Of a DNA stretch of 10,107 nt, positions 1-7,624 are shown piece by piece (position 1 is the stretch's first letter; each line of letters begins with the position of its first letter). The notes below the pieces were generated by a model. The model made no database searches and was not told the origin of the DNA. It saw only the letters and a program-made list of their open reading frames with translations. Location: NCBI GenBank assembly GCA_016777545.1, contig JADHRH010000026.1, positions 1 to 10,107 on the forward strand, written 5' to 3'. The position numbers and the translations under genes were made by a program. This DNA is from Candidatus Pelagibacter sp. (lineage in GTDB: Bacteria; Pseudomonadota; Alphaproteobacteria; Pelagibacterales; Pelagibacteraceae).

Positions 1-1752
1 TATGAAAATAACGTAGTCGTTGCCACATGGATTAACTCTGGAAGTTTAGATGTTAACTGGTCCATAAAAGTAGATGCTTTATCTTCAGTGATGTTAGTTG
101 TTGTGACTTTAGTTTCTGCTTTGGTGCATATTTATTCGATAGGATATATGTCTCATGATCCTCACAAACCTAGATTTATGGCATACTTATCACTCTTTAC
201 TTTTTCAATGCTTACGTTGGTTACTTCAGATAATTTTCTTCAATTATTTTTTGGCTGGGAGGGAGTAGGTCTTTGCTCTTATTTTTTAATTGGTTTTTGG
301 TTTAAAAAAGACTCTGCTAATGCGGCAGCAATCAAAGCTTTTGTGGTAAATAGAGTAGGTGATTTTGGCTTCGCTTTAGGAATATTTTTAATTTTCTATT
401 TATTTGGTACGGTAAATTATAATGAAGTATTTAGTCAGATTCCTCAAGTTGTTGATAAAAAATTATTTTTTTTGGGCATGAACATGGATGCTGTTGATCT
501 TATTTGTATTCTTTTATTTATTGGTGCAATGGGTAAGTCAGCACAAATATTTCTACATACATGGTTGCCTGATGCGATGGAGGGACCGACGCCTGTATCA
601 GCTTTAATACATGCTGCAACTATGGTTACAGCTGGAGTTTTTTTAGTAGTTAGATGTTCTCCAATTTTTGAATATTCACCTTTAACACTTAATATAATTA
701 CAATAGTGGGAATGACTACGGCATTTTTTGCTGCAACTATTGCTTTAGTTCAAACTGATATTAAAAAAATCATTGCTTACTCTACGTGTAGTCAATTAGG
801 CTATATGTTTTTTGCTGCTGGTGTGGGTGCATATAATGTTGCAATGTTTCACCTTTTCACTCATGCCTTTTTTAAAGCATTACTTTTTTTAGGTTCAGGC
901 TCAGTTATTCATTCATTCAAAGATGAACAAGATATCAACCAAATGGGTGCTGTATATAAAAAGTTACCTTACACATATATCTTTATGATTATTGGCACTT
1001 TAGCACTTACAGGATTTCCTTTTTTGTCAGGCTTTTACTCAAAAGATGCAATTATAGAATTTGCATATCTTAAAGGTAACACGACAGGATATTATGCAGC
1101 TGGAATTGGTATTTTTACTGCTGTTTTAACCTCAATTTATTCTTGGAGATTAATATTTAAAACATTTCATGGGGAATACAATAATAGAAAAATTGATATT
1201 AATGAAATGCACGAGTCACCTTTGGTAATGCTTATACCTTTATTTGTGCTTGCAATTGGTGCAATATTTGCTGGTTTTTTATTTAAAGATTTATTCATTG
1301 GTCATGGTGAGCAAAATGTTTTTTGGGGAAATTCGATAAAATTTTTAAATCCTTTGAGCACAGAGCATCCACCATTATGGTTTCTTTTAACCACTCCAAT
1401 TTTAGTATTGATATCTATACCACTTGCTTATTATTTGTTTGTAAAGGATAAAGATATACCAAATCGTATCGTTCAATCCAATAAACCTCTATATAATTTT
1501 TTAATAAATAAATGGTACTTTGATGAACTTTATAATGTTTTGTTTATTCAATCTTCAAAAAAAATTGGTTTATTTTTTTGGAAAATAATTGATGTTAAGG
1601 TGATCGATAAATTTGGTCCAGATGGAGTTTCTTTACTGATTAAAAATTTATCATTACGAGCTAGTAAATTTCAAAGTGGATTTATTTATCAGTATGCTTT
1701 CATGATATTATTAGGATTTTCTGCATTATTAACTTTTTTAATTTTAAACTAA
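1..1752 (+). CDS. nuoL: NADH-quinone oxidoreductase subunit L (5'-partial)
   Basis: Complex I subunit L is the distal antiporter-like subunit of the membrane arm and helps couple NADH oxidation to proton translocation across the inner membrane. The reading frame is open from base 1, giving 583 visible codons. By comparison with E. coli NuoL (613 residues), roughly the first 60 residues lie outside the window. The first ATG at 88 is internal and is not the start. Family signatures (window codons) are WEGVGLCSY with the conserved TM5 glutamate at codon 87, GKSAQIFLHTWLPDA with the TM7 lysine at 179, the segment MEGPTPVSALIHAA just after it, and GFYSKDAI with the TM12 lysine at 348. The C-terminal part (about codons 490-583) fits the long lateral helix and final anchor of NuoL. 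The stop TAA shares its last base with the nuoM ATG. All key charged residues I checked are present, so the subunit looks functional. Confidence 0.97.
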   Translation, partial: YENNVVVATWINSGSLDVNWSIKVDALSSVMLVVVTLVSALVHIYSIGYMSHDPHKPRFMAYLSLFTFSMLTLVTSDNFLQLFFGWEGVGLCSYFLIGFWFKKDSANAAAIKAFVVNRVGDFGFALGIFLIFYLFGTVNYNEVFSQIPQVVDKKLFFLGMNMDAVDLICILLFIGAMGKSAQIFLHTWLPDAMEGPTPVSALIHAATMVTAGVFLVVRCSPIFEYSPLTLNIITIVGMTTAFFAATIALVQTDIKKIIAYSTCSQLGYMFFAAGVGAYNVAMFHLFTHAFFKALLFLGSGSVIHSFKDEQDINQMGAVYKKLPYTYIFMIIGTLALTGFPFLSGFYSKDAIIEFAYLKGNTTGYYAAGIGIFTAVLTSIYSWRLIFKTFHGEYNNRKIDINEMHESPLVMLIPLFVLAIGAIFAGFLFKDLFIGHGEQNVFWGNSIKFLNPLSTEHPPLWFLLTTPILVLISIPLAYYLFVKDKDIPNRIVQSNKPLYNFLINKWYFDELYNVLFIQSSKKIGLFFWKIIDVKVIDKFGPDGVSLLIKNLSLRASKFQSGFIYQYAFMILLGFSALLTFLILN

Positions 1753-3245
1753 TGAATTTTCCAATTCTATCATCGTTAATTTTACTTCCAGTAATTGGTT
1801 CTTTGTTTTTACTTTTTTCAAAAGATAAAAATTCAAATACAGGAAAGTATGTTGCTTTATTTACATCTTTTGTTAATTTTTTAATTTCAATTTATCTTTG
1901 GTATCAATTTGATCCAACTACATCGAGCTTTCAATTTGTTGAAGATAGAGAGTGGTTAAAAGGTTTCATTAATTATAAAATAGGTGTTGATGGTATATCA
2001 ATATTGTTTGTTGTTTTAACTTCATTCATAACTCCTCTTTGCATTATATCAGTCAACAATTCTGTTAAATATAGATTAAGAGATTTTTTGATTGCAATTT
2101 TGGTGATGGAAAGTTTAATGATAGGTGTTTTTTGTTCATTAGATCTAGTAATATTTTATTTATTTTTTGAAGCTGGTTTAATCCCCATGTTTTTAATAAT
2201 TGGAATTTGGGGTGGCACAAGAAGAGTTTATTCAGCATTCAAATTTTTCTTATACACACTTCTTGGTTCTGTATTAATGTTAATAGCTATAATTTCAATT
2301 TACTGGATATCTGGAACAACTGATATTACTCAACTTTATGAACTTGGAATAGATAGCAAATATCAAAACTTATTATGGCTTGCTTTCTTTAGTTCATTTG
2401 CTGTTAAAACACCAATGTGGCCAGTACATACTTGGCTACCAGATGCTCACGTAGAAGCTCCAACAGCAGGATCTGTTTTACTTGCTGCTATATTACTAAA
2501 AATGGCTGGATATGGTTTTATAAGATTTTCTTTAGGACTTTTTCCTATTGCTTCTGAATTATTTACACCTCTAGTTTATATTTTAAGTTTAATTGCTATT
2601 GTCTACACATCTTTAGTTGCATTAATGCAAGAAGATATGAAGAAATTAATAGCATATTCTTCTGTTGCTCATATGGGTTTTGTTACTTTAGGTATATTTA
2701 CAATTACTCAACAAGGTATCGAAGGAAGTATATTTCAAATGATTAGTCATGGACTAGTTTCTGCAGCATTATTTTTATGCGTCGGAATTATTTATGACCG
2801 TATGCATTCAAGATTAATAGCAACTTATGGTGGATTAGTATCTGTTATACCAAAGTATTCAATATTATTTATGCTTTTTACTTTAGCAGCTTTAGGTTTG
2901 CCTGGTACAAGTGGTTTTATTGGAGAGTTCTTAATACTAATGGGAGCCTTTAAAGACAATTTTTTAGTTGCAGTTATAGCTAGCTTGGGAGTTATTTTTG
3001 GTGCAGCCTATATGCTCTGGTTATATAGAAGGGTTGTTTTTGGTAAAATTGTAAACAAAGATCTTTTAAAAATGACTGACCTTGATAATTCAGAGAAGCT
3101 AATATTATGGTCTTTAGCAATTCCAGTATTGTTCTTTGGTTTTTATCCGGAACCAATTATCAATACAATAGAAGTTTCAGTAAAAGATTTAATTGAGATG
3201 TATAATTTTAATTTAAATAATATTATTGCAGAGGTAAATAACTAA
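1752..3245 (+). CDS. nuoM: NADH-quinone oxidoreductase subunit M
   Basis: This is the middle antiporter-like subunit of the complex I membrane arm, a polytopic inner-membrane protein taking part in proton pumping. It has 497 residues against 509 in E. coli. The expected key residues are visible: E140 in FFEAGLIPMF (TM5), K219 in KTPMWPVHTWLPDAHVEAP (TM7), K250 in LLKMAGYG (TM8) and E392 in GFIGEFLILMGAF (TM12). A glutamate at this last position, where NuoL and NuoN carry lysine, is what separates NuoM from its paralogues. The ATG at 1752 overlaps the nuoL stop by one base. No Shine-Dalgarno sequence is visible before it, so translation probably depends on coupling to nuoL. The stop again shares one base with the next start (nuoN). 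Nothing appears truncated. Confidence 0.98.
   Translation: MNFPILSSLILLPVIGSLFLLFSKDKNSNTGKYVALFTSFVNFLISIYLWYQFDPTTSSFQFVEDREWLKGFINYKIGVDGISILFVVLTSFITPLCIISVNNSVKYRLRDFLIAILVMESLMIGVFCSLDLVIFYLFFEAGLIPMFLIIGIWGGTRRVYSAFKFFLYTLLGSVLMLIAIISIYWISGTTDITQLYELGIDSKYQNLLWLAFFSSFAVKTPMWPVHTWLPDAHVEAPTAGSVLLAAILLKMAGYGFIRFSLGLFPIASELFTPLVYILSLIAIVYTSLVALMQEDMKKLIAYSSVAHMGFVTLGIFTITQQGIEGSIFQMISHGLVSAALFLCVGIIYDRMHSRLIATYGGLVSVIPKYSILFMLFTLAALGLPGTSGFIGEFLILMGAFKDNFLVAVIASLGVIFGAAYMLWLYRRVVFGKIVNKDLLKMTDLDNSEKLILWSLAIPVLFFGFYPEPIINTIEVSVKDLIEMYNFNLNNIIAEVNN
3231..3235 (+). promoter_or_regulatory. Shine-Dalgarno site of nuoN
   Basis: GAGGT lies inside the last codons of nuoM, 9 bases before the nuoN ATG at 3245, which is good spacing for 16S rRNA pairing. 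It is the only clear Shine-Dalgarno match at standard spacing among the start codons in this window, so nuoN may be less dependent on upstream ribosomes than its neighbours. The assignment rests on sequence and spacing only. Confidence 0.6.
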
Positions 3246-4660
3246 TGAACAATATAGCTTCCATTTTACCAGAAATTTTTATTTCACTATCAATAATGTT
3301 TTTACTTCTTCTTGGAGTATTTAAAAAGAATAGTTCAATTATTGTTCATTATTGTGCTTTAGCTTCTTTATTAATTACTGGTGTTTTGATTTTTAATGAG
3401 TCATTAAATCAAAATATTATGTTGTTTAATGACAGTTATGTTGTCGATAAACTTTCATCATATATGAAAATTCTTACAATCATAGCCACAGCATTTGTTT
3501 TATCTATATCAACTAGATATCTAAAAATATTTAAGATTTTTTTAATAGAATACCCAATTTTAATACTATCCTCAGTACTAGGAATGATGGTGATGATTAG
3601 TTCTAATGATCTTATGGTGTTTTATATTGGTCTAGAACTTCAGTCATTAGCTTTATATGTTTTAGCTTCATTCAATAGAGATCAATTAAAATCATCAGAG
3701 TCTGGACTTAAATACTTTGTTCTAAGTGCCTTATCATCAGGTTTATTGCTTTATGGATGCTCTCTAATTTATGGCTTCTCAGGGTCTACAAACTTTGAAA
3801 TTATAAATAATTCAATGAACTCAGATAATTATGGATTAACTTTTGGAATTGTTTTTATTTTAGTTGGGTTAGCTTTTAAGATATCAGCAGTCCCATTCCA
3901 TATGTGGGCTCCTGATGTGTATGAAGGTTCTCCTACAGCAGTAACATTATTTTTTGCACTAGTACCAAAAGTTGCTGCACTTACAGTATTTATAAGATTT
4001 TTATATGTACCTTTTGTAAGCATGATTGAACAATGGCAACCTATATTAATTTTTTTATCTATCGCCTCTATGATTTTTGGAGCCATTGCAGCGATAGGTC
4101 AAAGTAATCTTAAAAGACTTATTGCCTATAGTTCAATTGGTCATATGGGATATGCTCTTGCAGGATTATCAGTAGGTTCTAACGAAGGTATTCAAAGTTC
4201 AATTGTTTATATAAGCATTTATTTAGTTATGAATTTAGCATTTTTTAGCTGTTTATTAATGCTTAAGCGAAACGATGAATATTTTGAAACCATTGATGAT
4301 TTATCTGGTTTATCAAAAAATCATCCAATCTTATCATTATCTTTACTTATCATATTATTTTCATTAGCAGGCATTCCGCCATTGGCAGGCTTTTTTGCAA
4401 AATTTTATATATTTAAAGCTGTAATAGAACAATCAATGTATTTCTTAGCAATCGTTGGATTGTTATCTACTGTAATAGCGGCGTTCTATTATCTTAAAAT
4501 AATTAAAGTTATTTATTTTGATCAAGAAAAAGACAAATATGATGATGATCATAATATTTGGTTAAAAGCATCACTAACTTTATCAACATTGTTAATTCTT
4601 TTATATTTTATCTTTCCAGGTCAAATAGTTGAGGTAGTCTCAAGAATTAATATTCTTTGA
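3245..4660 (+). CDS. nuoN: NADH-quinone oxidoreductase subunit N
   Basis: This is the third antiporter-like subunit of complex I, proximal to the quinone-binding module. It has 471 residues, against 485 in E. coli. Visible determinants are E131 in GLELQSLALYVL (TM5), K212 in FKISAVPFHMWAPDVYEG (TM7), K242 in VPKVAAL (TM8) and K386 in GFFAKFYIFKA (TM12). LKRLIAYSSIGHMGY at about 289-303 is another family hallmark. The N-terminus is hydrophobic, beginning a first membrane segment near residue 7. The start ATG shares one base with the nuoM stop and has a GAGGT site 9 bases upstream. The stop TGA at 4658-4660 shares its last base with the birA ATG. As in other bacteria, nuoN is the last nu gene of the complex I operon, yet here the gene string runs on without a gap into unrelated genes. 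Confidence 0.98.
   Translation: MNNIASILPEIFISLSIMFLLLLGVFKKNSSIIVHYCALASLLITGVLIFNESLNQNIMLFNDSYVVDKLSSYMKILTIIATAFVLSISTRYLKIFKIFLIEYPILILSSVLGMMVMISSNDLMVFYIGLELQSLALYVLASFNRDQLKSSESGLKYFVLSALSSGLLLYGCSLIYGFSGSTNFEIINNSMNSDNYGLTFGIVFILVGLAFKISAVPFHMWAPDVYEGSPTAVTLFFALVPKVAALTVFIRFLYVPFVSMIEQWQPILIFLSIASMIFGAIAAIGQSNLKRLIAYSSIGHMGYALAGLSVGSNEGIQSSIVYISIYLVMNLAFFSCLLMLKRNDEYFETIDDLSGLSKNHPILSLSLLIILFSLAGIPPLAGFFAKFYIFKAVIEQSMYFLAIVGLLSTVIAAFYYLKIIKVIYFDQEKDKYDDDHNIWLKASLTLSTLLILLYFIFPGQIVEVVSRINIL
4629..4657 (+). promoter_or_regulatory. possible structured ribosome-binding site before birA
   Basis: GAGGT at 4631-4635 is 24 bases before the birA ATG at 4660, too far for normal use. Between them, AAGAAT (4642-4647) and ATTCTT (4652-4657) can pair around a 4-base loop. 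Folding this hairpin would leave an effective spacing of 8 bases. A competing hairpin pairs TTGAG (4629-4633) with CTCAA (4639-4643) and would hide part of the GAGGT. The two share bases 4642-4643, so they are mutually exclusive. Both are short and AU-rich and lie inside the nuoN coding end, so chance is a serious alternative. Confidence 0.25.
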
Positions 4661-5223
4661 TGAAGCTAAAAAAATTCAACTTTAAAATAGTAAATAGCAC
4701 AAATAATTTAGCGCATAAAATAATACTACACTCAAAAAATAAGTTTGGGATTGTTTCAGCAGAAAAGCAAGTTAAAGGTAGAGGGCAATATGGTAAAACT
4801 TGGGTATCTCCAAAAGGTAATCTGTATATAAGTATTTTTTTTCCAATAGACAATAAGCACTTTGATTTAAAGAAATTTACTTTCATAAATTGTTTATTAG
4901 TTAAAAAAACAATCTCTTCATTCTATAAAGGAACCATAAAAATTAAAAAACCAAATGATTTACTAATCGATAATAAAAAAGTCTCAGGAATATTACAAGA
5001 AACTCTATTAAAACTTGATCAAAAATTCATAATTATTGGAATAGGTGTAAATTTGATTAAAAATCCAAATTTAACAAATTATCCTACTACCAATCTTTTA
5101 GATTTAACAAATAGCAAAATAACAGTTAATAATGTTCGAAGAAAGTTAATAAAAATTTATGAAAAATATATTCCGATGATACAAAAAAATAATATTAAAA
5201 AAATATATAGTATTTTGAAATGA
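4660..5223 (+). CDS. birA: Minimal biotin-[acetyl-CoA-carboxylase] ligase
   Basis: Biotin-protein ligase activates biotin with ATP and transfers it to the carrier lysine of biotin-dependent carboxylases such as the acetyl-CoA carboxylase BCCP subunit, in the cytosol. The 187 residues cover only the catalytic core. There is no N-terminal DNA-binding domain, and the protein stops soon after the core, so the usual C-terminal SH3-like domain is absent. Core motifs are STN at 13-15, GRGQYGKTW at 40-48, IKKPNDLLIDNKKVSGILQE (95-114, containing the catalytic-type K96) and IGIGVNL near 127-133. Relative to the E. coli GRGRRGRKW and KWPND motifs, Q43 replaces the arginine equivalent to R118, and K97 replaces the tryptophan. 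I start at ATG 4660, which overlaps the nuoN stop by one base; a TTG directly upstream at 4657 would add one residue. Lysine is very frequent (33 of 187). The family call is firm; full activity is inferred. Confidence 0.9.
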   Translation: MKLKKFNFKIVNSTNNLAHKIILHSKNKFGIVSAEKQVKGRGQYGKTWVSPKGNLYISIFFPIDNKHFDLKKFTFINCLLVKKTISSFYKGTIKIKKPNDLLIDNKKVSGILQETLLKLDQKFIIIGIGVNLIKNPNLTNYPTTNLLDLTNSKITVNNVRRKLIKIYEKYIPMIQKNNIKKIYSILK

Positions 5224-5966
5224 TAATAGTTGGAGACATAGGAAACACAGAGACAAAGGTTTGTTTAATTGACAAATCAAACAAGATTATTAAAAAAATA
5301 ATAATCAAAACTAAAGATATTAATAATAATTCGCTATCAGTGCTATTGACTAAATTTAAATTGAGCAAAATAAATATTAAAAAAGTTTTATTTTGTAGTG
5401 TTGTACCTAAAGCTTTTAATCAAATAAAAAAAATTTTTTATCAAAAGCTTAAAATTAAAATTTACGAACTTAAAGATTTAGATCTCAAAAAAATGATTAA
5501 TATCAAGGTTAATTATAAACAAATTGGATCTGATAGATTGGCTAATGCTTTAAGTGTTATTGGTGAAAAAAAAAATTATATTATTTTAGATTTTGGTACA
5601 GCAACAACTTTTGATGTATTAGTTAAAAAAAATTATTATGGTGGTGTAATAGCCCCTGGTGTTAAACTGTCTTTAAAAACATTATCTGATAAAGCTAGTT
5701 TAATACCCAATATAAACCTAAAAAAGCCAAAAAAAGTTATTGGCCAAAACACCATAAATGCAGTTAGGTCTGGTTTTTTTTGGGGATATGCAGGTTTAAT
5801 TGACAATATTGTTAATTTAATTAAGAAAGAGACAAAGAAGTCCTTTGAAATAATAATTACTGGAGGATTTTCTAATTTGTTTAAAAAATCAATCAAAGCG
5901 AAAGTTACATTAAATAAAGATATTACTATTAATGGCTTAATCAAAGCCTCAATTCTAATTAAATAA
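5220..5966 (+). CDS. coaX: Type III pantothenate kinase
   Basis: CoaX phosphorylates pantothenate with ATP, the first step of coenzyme A synthesis, and belongs to the ASKHA fold superfamily. At 248 residues it has the usual length of about 250. Visible motifs are the N-terminal phosphate loop DIGNTETK at 6-13, SVVP at 60-63, IGSDRLANA at 102-110 with the expected catalytic aspartate D105, DFGTATTFD at 124-132, GGVIAPGVKLS at 141-151, IGQNTINAVRSG at 174-185 and TGGFSN at 214-219. These are type III features, distinct from CoaA-type kinases. The ATG overlaps the birA stop by four bases (ATGA), implying translational coupling, and no Shine-Dalgarno site is seen. A run of ten A residues at 5566-5575 falls in the codons of GEKKNY. 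The protein is very lysine-rich (45 of 248) but has no lost motif. Together with birA it serves biotin/CoA-dependent acyl metabolism, an inferred link. Confidence 0.95.
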   Translation: MIIVGDIGNTETKVCLIDKSNKIIKKIIIKTKDINNNSLSVLLTKFKLSKINIKKVLFCSVVPKAFNQIKKIFYQKLKIKIYELKDLDLKKMINIKVNYKQIGSDRLANALSVIGEKKNYIILDFGTATTFDVLVKKNYYGGVIAPGVKLSLKTLSDKASLIPNINLKKPKKVIGQNTINAVRSGFFWGYAGLIDNIVNLIKKETKKSFEIIITGGFSNLFKKSIKAKVTLNKDITINGLIKASILIK

Positions 5967-5968
5967 AT

Positions 5969-7624
5969 ATGAAAGATGAATTATTATTTTGCCCTTTAGG
6001 TGGCTCTGGTGAAATTGGAATGAATATGAATTTGTTTGCTTATGGAAAACCAGGTGAACATAAATGGATTATGGTAGATATTGGTGTAACATTTGCTGAC
6101 GATACCATTCCAGGTGTTGACCTAATATATCCAGATCCAGGTTTTATTGTTGATAAAAAAGAAGATCTGCTAGGAATTATTTTGACACATGCGCACGAAG
6201 ATCATATTGGTGCAATAGCTTTGCTATGGCCACAGCTTAAGTGTAAAATTTTTGCAACACCATTTACTGCTGTTTTAATTAAAGAAAAATTTAAAGAAAA
6301 AAATATAGATATAACTAATCATTTAAAGATTGTTCAACTTAATGGTACAGTAAATCTAGAACCATTTAAGATAGAATATATAACATTAACCCACTCTATA
6401 CTTGAACCTAATGGACTAAGAATTGAAACACCGGCTGGTATAATTTTACATACTGGAGATTGGAAGATCGATCCAGAACCTTTAATTGGTGAAAAAACTA
6501 ATTCAAACAGACTAAAAGAAGTTGGTAAAGAAGGTGTTCTGGCAATGATATGTGACTCAACAAACGTATTCAGCATGGGTAAAGCAGGCTCAGAGTTAGA
6601 TGTTAGAAAGAGCCTATTAAATATTATGGGTAGTCTAAAAAAAAGAATTGTCATGGCATCTTTTGCATCAAATGTTGCACGAATGGAGACAGCTTTTTAT
6701 TGTGCAGAAAAAACTGGCAGACAAATTTCTTTAGTTGGTCGATCAATGCATAGAATTTTTAAAGCTGCTAGACAATGTGGTTATTTAAAAAATGTAATTG
6801 AACCAATAGATGCTAGAGAGGCAAAAAAAATATCTAGAGAAAAAATTGTTTATTTATGTACAGGTAGTCAGGGTGAGCCAATGGCAGCTTTGATGCGAAT
6901 TGCTAGCTACACACATCCAGATGTTTATATTGAAAAAGATGACACAGTTATTTTTTCATCTAAAATTATTCCAGGAAATGAAAAAAAATTGTTTAAATTG
7001 CAAAATCAATTAGTCAAAGATGGCATCGAAGTTATTTCAGAAGAAAGTGAATTTGTACATGTTTCTGGTCACCCTAATCGAGACGACTTAAGAGAAATGT
7101 ATGATTGGGTGAAGCCTAATTGTGTAATACCAGTACATGGAGAGCATCGTCATATGATTGAACATATGAAATTTGCACATGAAATGAAGGTGCCACATCC
7201 AGTACAAGTACAAAATGGTGATATTGTAAAATTATTTCCAGGAAAACCTCATGTATTTGATAAAGCACCTAGTGGTAGACTTTATCTTGATGGAAATATG
7301 AGTGTTGAAGAAGACTCACAATCGATAAAAGATAGAAAAAATTTAAGTGCAAATGGATATATGGAAGTTACAATTTTAATTTCTCAAAAAGGAAATATAC
7401 ATAAAAGACCAGTATTAACTTTTAGAGGTATCCCAGTTTATGATGTAGATGAATTTATTTATGGTTTAGAGGAAGCTATTGAAGGTACAATTAAAACCTT
7501 TTCTTTAGGTAATAAAAAACAAGAGTATAACTTAATCGATGCATTAAAGATCACTTGTAAAAAATATACTAAAGAAATGACAGGAAAAAAACCTTTTACA
7601 AATATCAATTTAGTAAAAATTTAG
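5969..7624 (+). CDS. rnj: Ribonuclease J
   Basis: RNase J is a cytosolic metallo-beta-lactamase/beta-CASP nuclease. In the family it acts as a 5'-to-3' exonuclease and in some members as an endonuclease, in mRNA decay and rRNA end maturation. The 551 residues match the usual length of about 555. Motifs in order are GGSGEIGMN at 11-19, the zinc-binding HAHEDH at 74-79, THSILEPNG at 141-149, HTGDWKIDP at 161-169 with D164, CDSTN at 195-199, the beta-CASP segment CTGSQGEP at 297-304, IPGNEKK at 334-340, HVSGHPNRDDL at 364-374 and VHGEHRHM at 389-396. About 100 further residues form the C-terminal domain. All expected metal ligands appear intact. The ATG lies 2 bases after the coaX stop and has no Shine-Dalgarno sequence. 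Many Alphaproteobacteria carry RNase J at this locus. The symbol follows common usage for single-copy RNase J. Confidence 0.95.
   Translation: MKDELLFCPLGGSGEIGMNMNLFAYGKPGEHKWIMVDIGVTFADDTIPGVDLIYPDPGFIVDKKEDLLGIILTHAHEDHIGAIALLWPQLKCKIFATPFTAVLIKEKFKEKNIDITNHLKIVQLNGTVNLEPFKIEYITLTHSILEPNGLRIETPAGIILHTGDWKIDPEPLIGEKTNSNRLKEVGKEGVLAMICDSTNVFSMGKAGSELDVRKSLLNIMGSLKKRIVMASFASNVARMETAFYCAEKTGRQISLVGRSMHRIFKAARQCGYLKNVIEPIDAREAKKISREKIVYLCTGSQGEPMAALMRIASYTHPDVYIEKDDTVIFSSKIIPGNEKKLFKLQNQLVKDGIEVISEESEFVHVSGHPNRDDLREMYDWVKPNCVIPVHGEHRHMIEHMKFAHEMKVPHPVQVQNGDIVKLFPGKPHVFDKAPSGRLYLDGNMSVEEDSQSIKDRKNLSANGYMEVTILISQKGNIHKRPVLTFRGIPVYDVDEFIYGLEEAIEGTIKTFSLGNKKQEYNLIDALKITCKKYTKEMTGKKPFTNINLVKI

Noticed and set aside
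88..90. ATG at 88 as the nuoL start
   Set aside because: The frame is open and NuoL-like back to base 1, so the true start lies upstream of the window.
3829..4086. Antisense open frame of 85 codons inside nuoN
   Set aside because: It lies wholly opposite conserved TM7-TM9 coding sequence of nuoN and has no recognisable motif or start signal; it is a shadow frame.
4657..4659. TTG as an alternative birA start one codon upstream
   Set aside because: ATG at 4660 is adjacent, stronger and gives the same one-base overlap pattern as the nuo junctions; the TTG would add only one residue.
5636..5944. Antisense open frame of 102 codons inside coaX
   Set aside because: It is opposite the conserved GG-PG and TGG motifs of coaX; its composition simply mirrors that gene.
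6334..6654. Antisense open frame of 106 codons inside the RNase J gene
   Set aside because: It overlaps conserved catalytic motifs on the plus strand and shows no family resemblance.
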